From Gemmatales bacterium (lineage in GTDB: Bacteria; Planctomycetota; Planctomycetia; Gemmatales; Gemmataceae), in NCBI GenBank assembly GCA_026004675.1, contig BPJP01000004.1:496001-560000 (forward strand): DNA of 64,000 nt, written 5' to 3'. A program made the translations under genes and the position numbers. The notes below the pieces were generated by a model. That model was not told where the DNA came from. It searched no databases and saw only the letters and a program-made list of their open reading frames with translations. The first letter of the stretch is position 1. Each line of letters opens with the position of its first letter. This document shows, one piece after another, positions 38,542-47,471 of the stretch.

Positions 38542-39582
38542 ATGGCAGAGTCGGCTTTAACAACGGAGGAGTTACGGCAAAGGGTTGCGCGATTGCCAAG
38601 AATCGAGCTGGCCCACTTGCCAACGCCTTTAGAGGAGGTGCCTCGGTTTGCCGACGTCGTGGGTGGACCGCGCATCTTCATCAAACGGGACGATTGCACG
38701 GGGCTTTTGTATGGCGGGAACAAGACTCGCCATAACGAGTTCTTGATGGCGGAGGCACTCCGTCGCGGCGCTGATGTTGTTGTCTGGGGGGCAGGTGTGC
38801 AATCGAATAATTGCCGTCAGACAGCGGCCGCCTGCGCTCGCCTTGGTCTCGAATGTCGACTCGTTCTCAGCCGATCGGCACATCGCGATGAAATTCAGGG
38901 GAATCTGCTGCTCGATTATCTCGTCGGTGCCAAGGTCGAAATAGTCGATGCCGAAATCGGACCCGAACTCGACGAGGTCATCATTAAAAGAGCGGAAGAA
39001 CTTCGTGGCAAGGGACGTATCGTCTACTCTTGGGACCGGCACGAAGGCAGGCCTTTGGCAGCGGTGAGTTACCTTTTATGCCTGGCGGAAATTGTCGACG
39101 AGATGCAAGAGCGGCAGTTGCCCATCGACGCCATTTATGTTTCATCAGCGGGTGCGACCGGAGCCGGTTTGACACTGGCCAAAGCCGTGCTGGGACTTGC
39201 TTGTCCCGTTCGTTTGATTTGTCCGATCAAATGGCCTTGGGACACCCGTGCGGACATGGCCGAGATCGCCAATCAAGTAGCTTCGTTGCTGGATTTGCCT
39301 CATCGTCTCGGCGCCGATGACATCGACGCGACGGAGGACTACATCGGTCCCGGCTACGGTGCCATCTCCGAGGGCGGCATGGAAGCGCTCGACCTCTTGG
39401 CTCGCTATGAAGGCATTCTCTTGGATCCCGTTTATACGTCGAAGGCCATGGCGGCATTGATCGATCACGTTCGAAAACGCCAATTGAAGGCAGGACAGAA
39501 CGTCGTCTTTGTCCATACTGGCGGCACGCCTGCGGTGTTCGCCTACCGGGACGAATTGATGGAAGCCAAGAAAGGCCGCTGA
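38542..39582 (+). CDS. D-cysteine desulfhydrase / ACC deaminase family PLP enzyme
   Basis: A 346-residue fold-type II PLP enzyme. The cofactor Lys is in GGNKTRHNEF (near residue 58), preceded by the family motif IKRDDCTGLLYGGNK, and the phosphate-binding loop is SSAGATGAG (near 200). Members degrade D-cysteine to pyruvate, ammonia and sulfide or deaminate 1-aminocyclopropane-1-carboxylate; the two cannot be separated by eye. GGAG lies 5 bp before the ATG. The gene stands alone and is convergent with the PQQ-propeller gene. Confidence 0.88.
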   Translation: MAESALTTEELRQRVARLPRIELAHLPTPLEEVPRFADVVGGPRIFIKRDDCTGLLYGGNKTRHNEFLMAEALRRGADVVVWGAGVQSNNCRQTAAACARLGLECRLVLSRSAHRDEIQGNLLLDYLVGAKVEIVDAEIGPELDEVIIKRAEELRGKGRIVYSWDRHEGRPLAAVSYLLCLAEIVDEMQERQLPIDAIYVSSAGATGAGLTLAKAVLGLACPVRLICPIKWPWDTRADMAEIANQVASLLDLPHRLGADDIDATEDYIGPGYGAISEGGMEALDLLARYEGILLDPVYTSKAMAALIDHVRKRQLKAGQNVVFVHTGGTPAVFAYRDELMEAKKGR

Positions 39583-39599
39583 AATTGTTGCCGCCGCTG

Positions 39600-40823
39600 C
39601 TACGGGAGCTTCAGGCAAATCAACTCTTTCTGGTCGCGAATGAAGAGTCGGCCGCTGGCAATAGCCGGATGCGCCCAGGTCGGTCCGCAAATGGAACTGC
39701 GCGCCAATTCCTTGTATGCTTTGAGATTGGCGTCCAGCAGAATCAGATTGCCGGCATCATCCAGCAGGAGCAACCGCTTGTCGCCCATGCGTATCAGCGA
39801 GGCATGGTATTTGCCAACTTTCGCTTTGGTCCAGAGAATCTTGCCGGTTTTGAAGTCGACGCAGCGAAGCGAAACTTCAGGGGGCGGCGGAAAGATTTTA
39901 CCTGTGACCATAAAAAGGTGATCGCCCACCGCCACGGGAGTTGAGAAATAGCAATTCAAGCTTTTGTTTTTCCATGCCTCCTTTACCTGGGGCTTATCGT
40001 CTTTTATGCTCAGTTCGAGACCGACTCCCCCGAATGTGACCGAACTGGCGAAGAGCCGATTGCCAACCTGAACTGGTGTTGTCGAACTTTCACTAAGCAG
40101 GTCAACGAGGCGGTATTTCCAGAAAAGCGCGCCGGAGTCTGGCGCCAGCGAGACGACGCCTTGTTGTGTCAGAAAGACTAGCTGGCGTTCTTTCCCTTTG
40201 CCGAAAACGATCGGTGACGCATAACTGGCAGCGTCAGAAAGGCTTTTCCACAATACCTTACCGGTTCTTTTGTCGAAGGCGACGATGGAGGTTCCCTTGC
40301 CGACGCTGACGAAGACTTTGTCGCCATCAACGAGGGGGGAGCAGGAAATGCCGAACACCAGGTTGGGAGCCTTGAAGGTCTTGAGAGTATCGACCTGCCA
40401 GCTGATCTTGCCGGTTTTGGCATCGAAACAAGTGAGTACGCCGGTTACTCCCAACGAGTAGACTTTGCCGGTATCGAACGCAGGGGTGCCGCGCGGTCCG
40501 TTGCCAAAGATGCTTTTGAATTCGTTTGTTTCATAAGAAGTGGCCCAAAGTCGGGTCCCTTTGTCGGCGTCAAACGCCGCCAACTCTTCCCTGGTCTGGC
40601 CTTTGACCTTATACAAGAGGAATACTTTTCCGTCGGCGACAATGGGGGAACTGTGCCCTTCTCCGACCGAGGCCGTCCACAATCGGGTCGGTGCCTTTTG
40701 CCAAACGCGAATTTTTTCGGAAGTACTTCCGTCGCGGTGCGGGCCAAGCCATTGCGGCCAATCGCCGGCTAATCCTGTGCTGGCAAGAAAGACCACCACC
40801 AGGCCAGATCGTAACCAAGGCAT
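39600..40823 (-). CDS. Secreted PQQ-like beta-propeller protein
   Basis: A 407-residue protein with a signal peptide (WLRSGLVVVFLASTGLAG). The mature part opens with DWPQWLGPHRDG, the hallmark of planctomycete PQQ-binding-like propeller proteins, and contains blades with the AFDxxTGKxLW pattern (AAFDADKGTRLWA, CFDAKTGKISW, AFDKRTGKVLW, DFKTGKILW). No catalytic acid for a PQQ dehydrogenase is evident, so it is more likely a BamB-like scaffold or binding protein. It is convergent with the D-cysteine desulfhydrase-like gene and divergent from iscS. Confidence 0.82.
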   Translation of the reverse strand: MPWLRSGLVVVFLASTGLAGDWPQWLGPHRDGSTSEKIRVWQKAPTRLWTASVGEGHSSPIVADGKVFLLYKVKGQTREELAAFDADKGTRLWATSYETNEFKSIFGNGPRGTPAFDTGKVYSLGVTGVLTCFDAKTGKISWQVDTLKTFKAPNLVFGISCSPLVDGDKVFVSVGKGTSIVAFDKRTGKVLWKSLSDAASYASPIVFGKGKERQLVFLTQQGVVSLAPDSGALFWKYRLVDLLSESSTTPVQVGNRLFASSVTFGGVGLELSIKDDKPQVKEAWKNKSLNCYFSTPVAVGDHLFMVTGKIFPPPPEVSLRCVDFKTGKILWTKAKVGKYHASLIRMGDKRLLLLDDAGNLILLDANLKAYKELARSSICGPTWAHPAIASGRLFIRDQKELICLKLP

Positions 40824-40999
40824 CGAGCCGCTCCTTTCTGTTTGCTTTGATTACCCCATCACGCTCGCTATACTCAATGACGTAATCCAGCCGACTGAAA
40901 TTCGCATACTGCGGCACGAAGAAGGTTGTCCGTTCGCCTCGTCAAAGCAAGCAAAGGCGTCATTGGCGTGCCGCGACGTTTCTTGTTAAGGTAACCACT

Positions 41000-42181
41000 A
41001 TGCTCCAGCTGCCTGTTTATATGGATAACCACGCCACCACGCGGACCGATCCTCGCGTCTTGGAGGCGATGTTGCCATATTTTTGCGACCAATACGGCAA
41101 TCCTGCCAGCCGGCATCATGCCTTCGGCTGGAAGGCCGAAGAGGCAGTCGAAAATGCTCGCCTCCAAATCGCCCGGTTAATTGGAGCCGAGGCCAAAGAA
41201 ATCATCTTTACAAGCGGAGCGACCGAAAGCAACAATCTCGCGCTCAAAGGCGCTGCGGCCATGTATCGCCAAAAAGGCGACCACATCATCACTGTGGCAA
41301 CCGAACACCACGCCGTTCTCGATCCCTGCAAGCGGCTGCAGAGCGAAGGGTTCCAGGTATCCGTTCTGCCCGTCGATCGCGATGGCCTTGTCGATCCCCA
41401 GTGCATCGCCGATAGCATCAACAAGCAGACGATCCTGGTCAGCGTCATGGCTGCCAACAATGAGATCGGCGTCGTGCAGCCGATCGCCGAGATTGGCAGG
41501 ATTTGCAAAGAACACCATGTGCTGTTTCACTGTGATGCGGTTCAAGCGGTCGGCAAGATTCCCATCGATGTCGAAATCGCTGGTATCGATCTGCTTAGCA
41601 TGACAGCACATAAGATGTATGGTCCGAAAGGAGTGGGAGCCTTGTACGTCCGCCGCCGCAATCCCAACGTTCGTTTGCAGCCTCTTTTCGACGGCGGTGG
41701 CCATGAGCGAGGTTTGCGCAGCGGCACACTGGCGGTTCCCAATATCGTCGGCTTCGGCAAAGCTTGCGAGCTGTGCCAAACCGAGATGGAAGAAGAGGGG
41801 GCGCGGATCCGTCAGCTTCGCGACCGGCTCCATCAGGGATTGAGCGAACGACTTGACCACATCCAGCTCAACGGACATCCGACAAAGCGGTTGCCTGGAA
41901 ACTTGAATGTGAGTTTTGGTTTCGTAAACGGCGAGGCTCTGTTGACGAGCCTCAACGATCTTGCTGTCAGTTCCGGGTCGGCATGCACATCGGCGAACGT
42001 TGAGCCAAGCTACGTGTTGCGAGCATTGGGGATCGCCGACGAACTGGCTCGCAGCAGCATCCGCTTTGGTCTGGGACGATTCAACACCCAGGAAGAGGTC
42101 GACTTTGCCATCGAATACGTTGGCGCTGCGGTCGACCGTTTGCGTGCTATCAGTCCAGCGTATGAAATGGCACGCAAATGA
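41000..42181 (+). CDS. iscS: Cysteine desulfurase
   Basis: A 393-residue class V PLP aminotransferase-fold enzyme that removes sulfur from cysteine for Fe-S cluster and thio-cofactor synthesis. Motifs: [14 protein letters not shown], the PLP-stacking TEHHAVLDP, the cofactor Lys in [11 protein letters not shown] and the active Cys in [17 protein letters not shown]. The mobile loop is long, as in the IscS/NifS group rather than SufS. No iscU, iscR or tRNA-thiolation gene is adjacent. AAGG lies ahead of the ATG at 41000. The next gene, a secreted fusion protein, starts 47 bp later. Confidence 0.94.
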   Translation: MLQLPVYMDNHATTRTDPRVLEAMLPYFCDQYGNPASRHHAFGWKAEEAVENARLQIARLIGAEAKEIIFTSGATESNNLALKGAAAMYRQKGDHIITVATEHHAVLDPCKRLQSEGFQVSVLPVDRDGLVDPQCIADSINKQTILVSVMAANNEIGVVQPIAEIGRICKEHHVLFHCDAVQAVGKIPIDVEIAGIDLLSMTAHKMYGPKGVGALYVRRRNPNVRLQPLFDGGGHERGLRSGTLAVPNIVGFGKACELCQTEMEEEGARIRQLRDRLHQGLSERLDHIQLNGHPTKRLPGNLNVSFGFVNGEALLTSLNDLAVSSGSACTSANVEPSYVLRALGIADELARSSIRFGLGRFNTQEEVDFAIEYVGAAVDRLRAISPAYEMARK

Positions 42182-42228
42182 GCCTGGGCGCCTGCGTGTG
42201 GGTTCTTGAAAAAAAACGGGGAACTATC

Positions 42229-43740
42229 ATGTTTCGTGAAAGACTCGTGTTGGCCGTTTTGGCAATTGGGTTTTCATCGGCCTGGGCCGACGGTCTGGAT
42301 TTGTCACTGTTGGCACGGTCAAGAGTAAAAACCGAAGGCGGCCGCTACGTTGTTCGCGAGCAATACATTCATTGGAATCCTAAACAGACCGCCATCCTTA
42401 TCTGCGACATGTGGGACGACCATTATTGCCGCAATGCGGCTCGCCGCGTCGCGGAAATGGCCCCGCACATGAATGAAGTCATTTCCATCGCCAGAAAGCG
42501 GGGAATTCTGATCATTCATTGCCCGAGCGGCTGCATGGACGTCTACAAAGACACGCCGCAACGGAAGCTCGCCCAGCAAGCGCCCCCGGTGAAAGGGAAG
42601 GTTCCTCTCAAGACGTGGTGTCATCTCGACAAGACGCGCGAGCCTGATCTGCCTGTCGATGCCACCATGCCTTGCGACGATGAAATGCCGCGTGAACGCA
42701 AACGGTTTTACACTCGGCAGATCGATGCCATTGAAATCAAAGAAGGCGATGCCATTACCGACAGCCATGAAGCGTATTATCTTATGCGGCAAAAAGGGAT
42801 CAAAAATGCCATAATCATGGGCGTTCACACCAACATGTGCGTGCTTGGTCGGCCCTTCGGCATTCGCCAACTCGTCTACCAGGGAATGAACGTCGTTTTG
42901 ATGCGCGATATGACGGATTCCATGTATAACCCCAAGCTACCGCCGAAAGTCAGCCATTGCCGGGGAACGGAACTGGTCGTTGAGCACATTGAAAAATACT
43001 GGTGCCCGACTGTCGTTAGTGCCGATTTCACGGGCAAAGCGGCGTTCCGCTTTGGAGAAGACAAGCGTCCGCATATCGTTTTGGTGGCCGACAGTGGTGA
43101 ATATCACGCCGACGAAACCATTCCGCAGTTTGCGGAGGAGTTGCGCAGCCAGTATGGCTGTTATTGCGATGTGCTGATCGGCAGAGCAAACGGAGATGAT
43201 TTCGAAATCCGTGGGCTGCAAGCGCTTCGTCAGGCCGACCTGTTGGTGCTGTTTCTGCGGCGGCGATCTTTACCGCCAGAACAAATGGCCCTCATTCGCA
43301 ACTACCTTCATGCGGGGAAACCGTTGGTCGCACTGCGGACGGCGAGTCACGCGTTTGAAACGAAAGCTGGATCAAAGCGGGCGACCTGGCCCAAATTCGA
43401 CATCGAAGTTCTTGGCTGCGACTATCGGGGGCATGGGCCAGGCAAGTTCGGTACCGACGTTGCCCCCGCGCCGAACGCTCACAATCATCCCATTCTAGCA
43501 GATGTCAAGCCTCTCAAATGGCACAGTTCCGGTTCACTTTATTCTTCTGAATCGGTGGATAAGGAGGCGACGATCCTTCTGATAGGGGCATACAGGGACC
43601 AACGTCAGCCCATTGCTTGGACGCGGATGTACAACAAGAGCCGCGTTTTCTATACGTCGCTGGGCCATCCAGATGATTTTGCCCAGCCCCAATTTCGAAA
43701 AATGCTCGCCAATGCCGTTTTCTGGGCAATGAAGAAATAA
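42229..43740 (+). CDS. Secreted isochorismatase-like/ThuA-like fusion
   Basis: A 503-residue protein with a signal peptide (MFRERLVLAVLAIGFSSAWA). Residues ~40-265 are an isochorismatase-like cysteine hydrolase: the Asp is in AILICDMWDD and the nucleophile Cys in GVHTNMCVLGRP. Residues ~285-500 are a ThuA-like (DUF1037) domain with VADSGEYHADET, the Gly-rich DFEIRGLQALRQADL, a late RTASHAFE and a final SLGHPDDF. ThuA domains are class I glutamine-amidotransferase-like and occur in planctomycete secreted proteins. The start at 42229 is favoured by GGGG 8 bp ahead and by the signal peptide. Function unknown; possibly an amide or heterocycle hydrolase. Confidence 0.83.
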   Translation: MFRERLVLAVLAIGFSSAWADGLDLSLLARSRVKTEGGRYVVREQYIHWNPKQTAILICDMWDDHYCRNAARRVAEMAPHMNEVISIARKRGILIIHCPSGCMDVYKDTPQRKLAQQAPPVKGKVPLKTWCHLDKTREPDLPVDATMPCDDEMPRERKRFYTRQIDAIEIKEGDAITDSHEAYYLMRQKGIKNAIIMGVHTNMCVLGRPFGIRQLVYQGMNVVLMRDMTDSMYNPKLPPKVSHCRGTELVVEHIEKYWCPTVVSADFTGKAAFRFGEDKRPHIVLVADSGEYHADETIPQFAEELRSQYGCYCDVLIGRANGDDFEIRGLQALRQADLLVLFLRRRSLPPEQMALIRNYLHAGKPLVALRTASHAFETKAGSKRATWPKFDIEVLGCDYRGHGPGKFGTDVAPAPNAHNHPILADVKPLKWHSSGSLYSSESVDKEATILLIGAYRDQRQPIAWTRMYNKSRVFYTSLGHPDDFAQPQFRKMLANAVFWAMKK

Positions 43741-43745
43741 ACGCT

Positions 43746-45467
43746 TTAATTGCCTCGAAGGGCCAATTTCGTATGGATACTGAGGGAGAGGGTAGACCGG
43801 CCATTGCCTCCCTGGCTTTTGAGTTCGATACGATCGAACAGCCTGACGATGGCAAGGAAATTGTCCAGCCGGCGTTTCGCTGTTGCCGCGTCGGCTTCAC
43901 CTCCCTTCGTCCATCGTTGCAGGAGGAAGACACGATGCTTAGCCAAAAAGTCGGCGAGTCGGGAAAGTGATAACCTGACGAGAAGTCCTTTTTCGGCCTT
44001 TATTCCGGAACCGGCGCGAAAATGGCGAATGGCATCCGGTGAACTGGCCAGAAGCAGGTATTCGTCTTTGATGGCGTAGGCAGGCCGAACTCCTTTGGGC
44101 AATAAATCGTCGTTAACCAAATATTTCACTTCGGTATTTCCTTGTCGCTCCCGTTTCAAGGTGAAGGCGTCAGGACGACCGCTACTGTTGTAGCCGATCA
44201 CAGCAAATAGCGCCAAAGCATTCAGGCCATCGGTAAGTGCCTGGCCGACGGATTTGTCCTTCTTTCCTGGGCAGACCTTCAAGGCGAACAGCTGCTCTGG
44301 AGCGATCGGCTGACCGTCTTGTTCGTTCAATCGCACGGCGATGCCCCAATCCGGTCCGAGATTGGGCAGGATGTCGTGGCTGACATCCAATCCAAGCGCC
44401 GCTCCAATGCCACGGTTGACCGTTCGGCGTATTTCTTCTTTGGCGTCGGCTGGCAGGAATTCTCCCAAAAATGCGACTAAGGCAGGAATGTCGACACGCC
44501 CCGCCGCTGCCAACACAGCGTCGTTCGGCAAGAAGTTCCATAGTTCCGATGGATCGTTGTCACTGAGAAAGAAGCGCTGAGCCAATGGGGGCAGGTCCTT
44601 CGGTCGAACCAACAGCGTCAACTGTAGCGAAATCTGCTGTTTTTCCAACATCAAGGAAAAGGCGATGCCATCCAGTGCTTTCCAATAGGATCGCATCTTC
44701 TCGACAGCAAGTTTTTCTGCACCGGATGTGGAGGCCGCCTGCTGTTCCAGTTCGATGTCGAAAGCGCGAGGGTTGACCCAGAGAACTGCCAAGGCGTTTG
44801 TCAGTCCAAGTTTGGCGATGCGCTCATCGAGATTAGCCGGAGCAACGGATGCTTGGCTATTGCGGTCGATGAGTTGTTTTAAAGTCGCTTCTCGAGTCGC
44901 GACAGCCAGAATGCCGTCATGGCGGAAATAAAAGACTCTGGACTTCTTACTGACACGTTCGGTGTAGGTGATGCCGCGGTATTCTCGCTCGTGCAAGCTC
45001 GTTAATTCTTTTGAGTTGCGTTCAAGGGAGTTGAGGCGATCGATCAAATCGGCGAGTATTTTCGCGTTGCGGGCCTGAAGCACAAAGAGGCCGTCTTCTT
45101 CGTTTTCTTCGTTGCCGCTATTTGTGCTGGGTCGGTAGGCAAAAACAACTTCATCGCCCAGTATTTCGTCGCGCAGGTCTTGCCAGCTTGTGCCGAGCAC
45201 TTTGTGAAGTTTTTGGCCGCTGGCCACGAGCTTGCGAAATTCCGGGGCGTCAAGAAGCCTTCTGCCCATGTCGGTCTTTCGGAATTCGTCGAGGAACGGC
45301 GATTTCGCCACGGCTGCAAAGTCGGAGCGGAGGTTCCGCACGGCCAGGCATAGACCGACGTCGTCAGGAACAAGCCGCAGGGCATGACCGGCACGCGCAA
45401 AGGAAACGATGCAAGCGAGATGGATTAGAAGGGTGACAACAAAACTCGAAGACGCAAGCCGACGCAT
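43746..45467 (-). CDS. Secreted DUF3352-like protein, third gene of the sigma cluster
   Basis: A 573-residue protein with a signal peptide (SFVVTLLIHLACIVSFARA). The mature protein begins LVPDDVGLCLAVRNL and later has domains resembling DUF3352 (LPNDAVLAAAGRVDI; PDAFTLKRERQGNTEVKYL), found on planctomycete surface proteins. No catalytic motif is seen. The start at 45467 follows GGAG at 9 bp; an upstream ATG lacks one. It follows the anti-sigma gene by 51 bp, so it is probably part of the regulon or operon controlled by the ECF sigma factor. Confidence 0.6.
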   Translation of the reverse strand: MRRLASSSFVVTLLIHLACIVSFARAGHALRLVPDDVGLCLAVRNLRSDFAAVAKSPFLDEFRKTDMGRRLLDAPEFRKLVASGQKLHKVLGTSWQDLRDEILGDEVVFAYRPSTNSGNEENEEDGLFVLQARNAKILADLIDRLNSLERNSKELTSLHEREYRGITYTERVSKKSRVFYFRHDGILAVATREATLKQLIDRNSQASVAPANLDERIAKLGLTNALAVLWVNPRAFDIELEQQAASTSGAEKLAVEKMRSYWKALDGIAFSLMLEKQQISLQLTLLVRPKDLPPLAQRFFLSDNDPSELWNFLPNDAVLAAAGRVDIPALVAFLGEFLPADAKEEIRRTVNRGIGAALGLDVSHDILPNLGPDWGIAVRLNEQDGQPIAPEQLFALKVCPGKKDKSVGQALTDGLNALALFAVIGYNSSGRPDAFTLKRERQGNTEVKYLVNDDLLPKGVRPAYAIKDEYLLLASSPDAIRHFRAGSGIKAEKGLLVRLSLSRLADFLAKHRVFLLQRWTKGGEADAATAKRRLDNFLAIVRLFDRIELKSQGGNGRSTLSLSIHTKLALRGN

Positions 45468-45518
45468 GGTGAATGACTCCAGGGAGAAGATTGTTTCTTT
45501 TCTCACCCGTCTGGAAAC

Positions 45519-46217
45519 TTATTCTTCTTCCTCCATGGGCTTGACAGGCAAATCGCGGAGAAACAGGTTGACGGCGTTTTGGGCAGACTTCAACACGGGT
45601 TGCAGACCTTTCGATACCCCTTTGCTCGCCTGGCGCAATGGTTCGGGAGTTTGCATTGCAGTCGGCCAGAAGCCGATTTCGGGAACGGGAGGGTTGGCCA
45701 TCGCCAAAGTATCAGGCAGCAGCCATCGGCTCTGTTCGACAGTCTCGCCGGCGGTGCGAGCAACCAGCGAAACCAGAGCCTGGCCGGCTTCGCCGACGCT
45801 TTCATCGACGGATATGCTTTCCGCCACCGTTGGTGTTTGTTCGTGCCTGGCGATGGGAACACCATTGTCCTTTTCACCGGTGGCAGTCGTTCTTGGGCGA
45901 ATGTCAGGCGGTGTCGCTTTGCCGAGGAACAGTGCGACTAGGACCGCTGCGGCGATCGATGCCACGGCCATGCGGAAGCGGTGCGTCTGGGACTTTTGAC
46001 GACGTTCCGAAAGGACTTGAACAACGATACGATCGGCCAATCCTTCCGGAGGTGAAATGCCGGGGAGCCGAGCCAGTCCGCGAATGAGTTGCTCACTGGC
46101 CTGGTGGAGGCTGGAACAATGGGGGCAGCGCTGGAGGTGTTCTTCATAAGTAGAGGAATCTCGCTGATTCCCGTCCAAACGTTCTTGCAACAATGCTTCA
46201 AATTCGGTGCAGTTCAT
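45519..46217 (-). CDS. Zinc-finger anti-sigma factor
   Basis: A 232-residue membrane protein. The N-terminal zinc motif is H-x3-C-x2-C in EEHLQRCPHC (residues ~26-35), the ZAS signature that binds an ECF sigma factor. A helix at about residues 83-101 spans the membrane, and the ~130-residue remainder faces the periplasm. It is 55 bp downstream of the ECF sigma gene and 51 bp upstream of the DUF3352-like gene. By analogy with RseA/ChrR it sequesters the sigma factor until an envelope signal releases it. Confidence 0.85.
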   Translation of the reverse strand: MNCTEFEALLQERLDGNQRDSSTYEEHLQRCPHCSSLHQASEQLIRGLARLPGISPPEGLADRIVVQVLSERRQKSQTHRFRMAVASIAAAVLVALFLGKATPPDIRPRTTATGEKDNGVPIARHEQTPTVAESISVDESVGEAGQALVSLVARTAGETVEQSRWLLPDTLAMANPPVPEIGFWPTAMQTPEPLRQASKGVSKGLQPVLKSAQNAVNLFLRDLPVKPMEEEE

Positions 46218-46272
46218 GGTTCGGTCGCCTCCTCGCCATGTTGCCTCTCGCTTGCTGCTCTGAGAGGTGTCG

Positions 46273-46872
46273 CTATTTAGGCTTCATGGGAAGAAGAGAG
46301 TCTTTCTCATCTGTATCGGCATTAAAGTTTTCGGGAACCATGCCGCGTTTGCGTAGCCTTTCGAGGACTTCCAGCCTCGCTCGGTGCAACCAGGTTTTCA
46401 CCGTGCCCACCGGTCTGCCGAGAGCTTCGGCGATTTCTTCGTAAGGTTGCCCTTTCTCGTGAAACAGCACAAAGACTTCACGGTATTCAGGCCGAAGTTC
46501 CAGCAACGCAGCGTGGATTTCCTGGAGCAACTCGGTCGAGTCGTCGGAGGCGGGAGCGGCTGCCGTCTCCTGCAGGTAGTCACTCAACTCCGGCCGGTTG
46601 GCACGCTGGGCCATCCACGTCCGACAGCGGTTGACGGTGATCCCAATGATCCACGGTTTCAGCGGACGATTGGAGTCCCAGCGATTCAAGCTGCGGAACA
46701 CCCGCAACATCACTTCCTGAGTGACGTCTTCCGCGTCATGCCGATGAGTCAAGAGCCGCACGCACAAACTGTACACGTCGGCGTGGAATCGCTCTACAAG
46801 GGACCGGATCGCGTCTCGGTCTCCTCGAAGGCATCGTTTTACGAGCGCGGCATCTTCGGCAGACACAGCCAA
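46273..46872 (-). CDS. ECF-family RNA polymerase sigma factor
   Basis: A 199-residue sigma70-family factor with only regions 2 and 4. Region 2 spans YSLCVRLLTHRHDAEDVTQE to RPLKPWIIGITVNRC; region 4 spans LRPEYREVFVLFHEKG and the HTH PYEEIAEALGRPVGTVKTWLH. A ~30-residue extension follows. The start is uncertain: it is TTG at 46872, and a GTG six bases downstream is possible. The divergent neighbour is unrelated; downstream comes its anti-sigma factor. Confidence 0.92.
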   Translation of the reverse strand: MAVSAEDAALVKRCLRGDRDAIRSLVERFHADVYSLCVRLLTHRHDAEDVTQEVMLRVFRSLNRWDSNRPLKPWIIGITVNRCRTWMAQRANRPELSDYLQETAAAPASDDSTELLQEIHAALLELRPEYREVFVLFHEKGQPYEEIAEALGRPVGTVKTWLHRARLEVLERLRKRGMVPENFNADTDEKDSLLPMKPK

Positions 46873-46896
46873 CTACCAACGTCGTTGCTCTGTTTG

Positions 46897-46927
46897 ATAT
46901 TACCCACAAGGACGACGGAAGTTTCAA
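46897..46927 (-). promoter_or_regulatory. Candidate promoter of the sigma-factor operon
   Basis: TTGAAA, 19-bp spacer, TAATAT (minus strand). The spacer is long and the upstream GAAACTT also resembles an ECF -35 box, so sigma70 or autoregulated control are both possible. Confidence 0.3.
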
Positions 46928-46968
46928 CATTCGGCGGGAGAAAACAAACCTGCCTGATACAACGAAGC

Positions 46969-47244
46969 CTACACCTGGGCGTCGCGCAGCATATCGATGA
47001 TTTCATCGACCGGCGTTTCTGAGAGTGTTCTACCCGACTTTTGTAATGCCTGGTTGAAGCGGATGGAGGTCTCCTGCATCCGCTCGTGGGTTTCTTTCGA
47101 GCCACCGACAAGCAGGAAATGTTCGTTGCGAGTCAGGCGGTATTCGCCGTCCTGATTGTCCAGCCCTACGCCCAGGAACCCGACAACCTGGCTTCCGTCT
47201 TGTTGTTTGCCAGACGAATTGCGTTTGCGCCGTTTTTCTGCCAC
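46969..47244 (-). CDS. Small conserved-looking cytoplasmic protein
   Basis: A 91-residue protein starting with GTG at 47244, preceded by GGGAG at 7 bp. The basic N-terminus (MAEKRRKRNSSGK) is followed by a Gly/Val-rich beta part (VVGFLGVGLDNQDGEYRLT) and an alpha-helical C-terminal half. I do not recognise the family. It lies upstream of the ECF sigma gene on the same strand and has its own promoter with a dyad. Confidence 0.55.
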   Translation of the reverse strand: MAEKRRKRNSSGKQQDGSQVVGFLGVGLDNQDGEYRLTRNEHFLLVGGSKETHERMQETSIRFNQALQKSGRTLSETPVDEIIDMLRDAQV

Positions 47245-47285
47245 TCGCTTGCTCCCTTACGACAAAAGGCGAAAGACTTTCTATT

Positions 47286-47318
47286 GCAACTATAAGTTGC
47301 GGCGACACTTCGGGTCAA
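47286..47318 (-). promoter_or_regulatory. Sigma70 promoter with 15-bp dyad for the 91-residue protein gene
   Basis: TTGACC (47313-47318), 18-bp spacer, TATAGT (47289-47294) on the minus strand. The -10 box lies inside a perfect dyad GCAACT-ATA-AGTTGC (47286-47300), a likely operator. The gene start is 42 bp downstream of the dyad. Confidence 0.55.
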
Positions 47319-47471
47319 TGAGAAAACGCGGTTCTGTGCCTCGAGGAAAACGTCGGGAGGCGGCAGCGAGGCCAGGAGGGATTCTAACGGAGATGGCAGA
47401 AGTAACGAAAATGCCCCGCCGAACCACGGCTGCCTGCGTTTCGCGGTTCGGCGGGAAAGTGCATCGAAACA

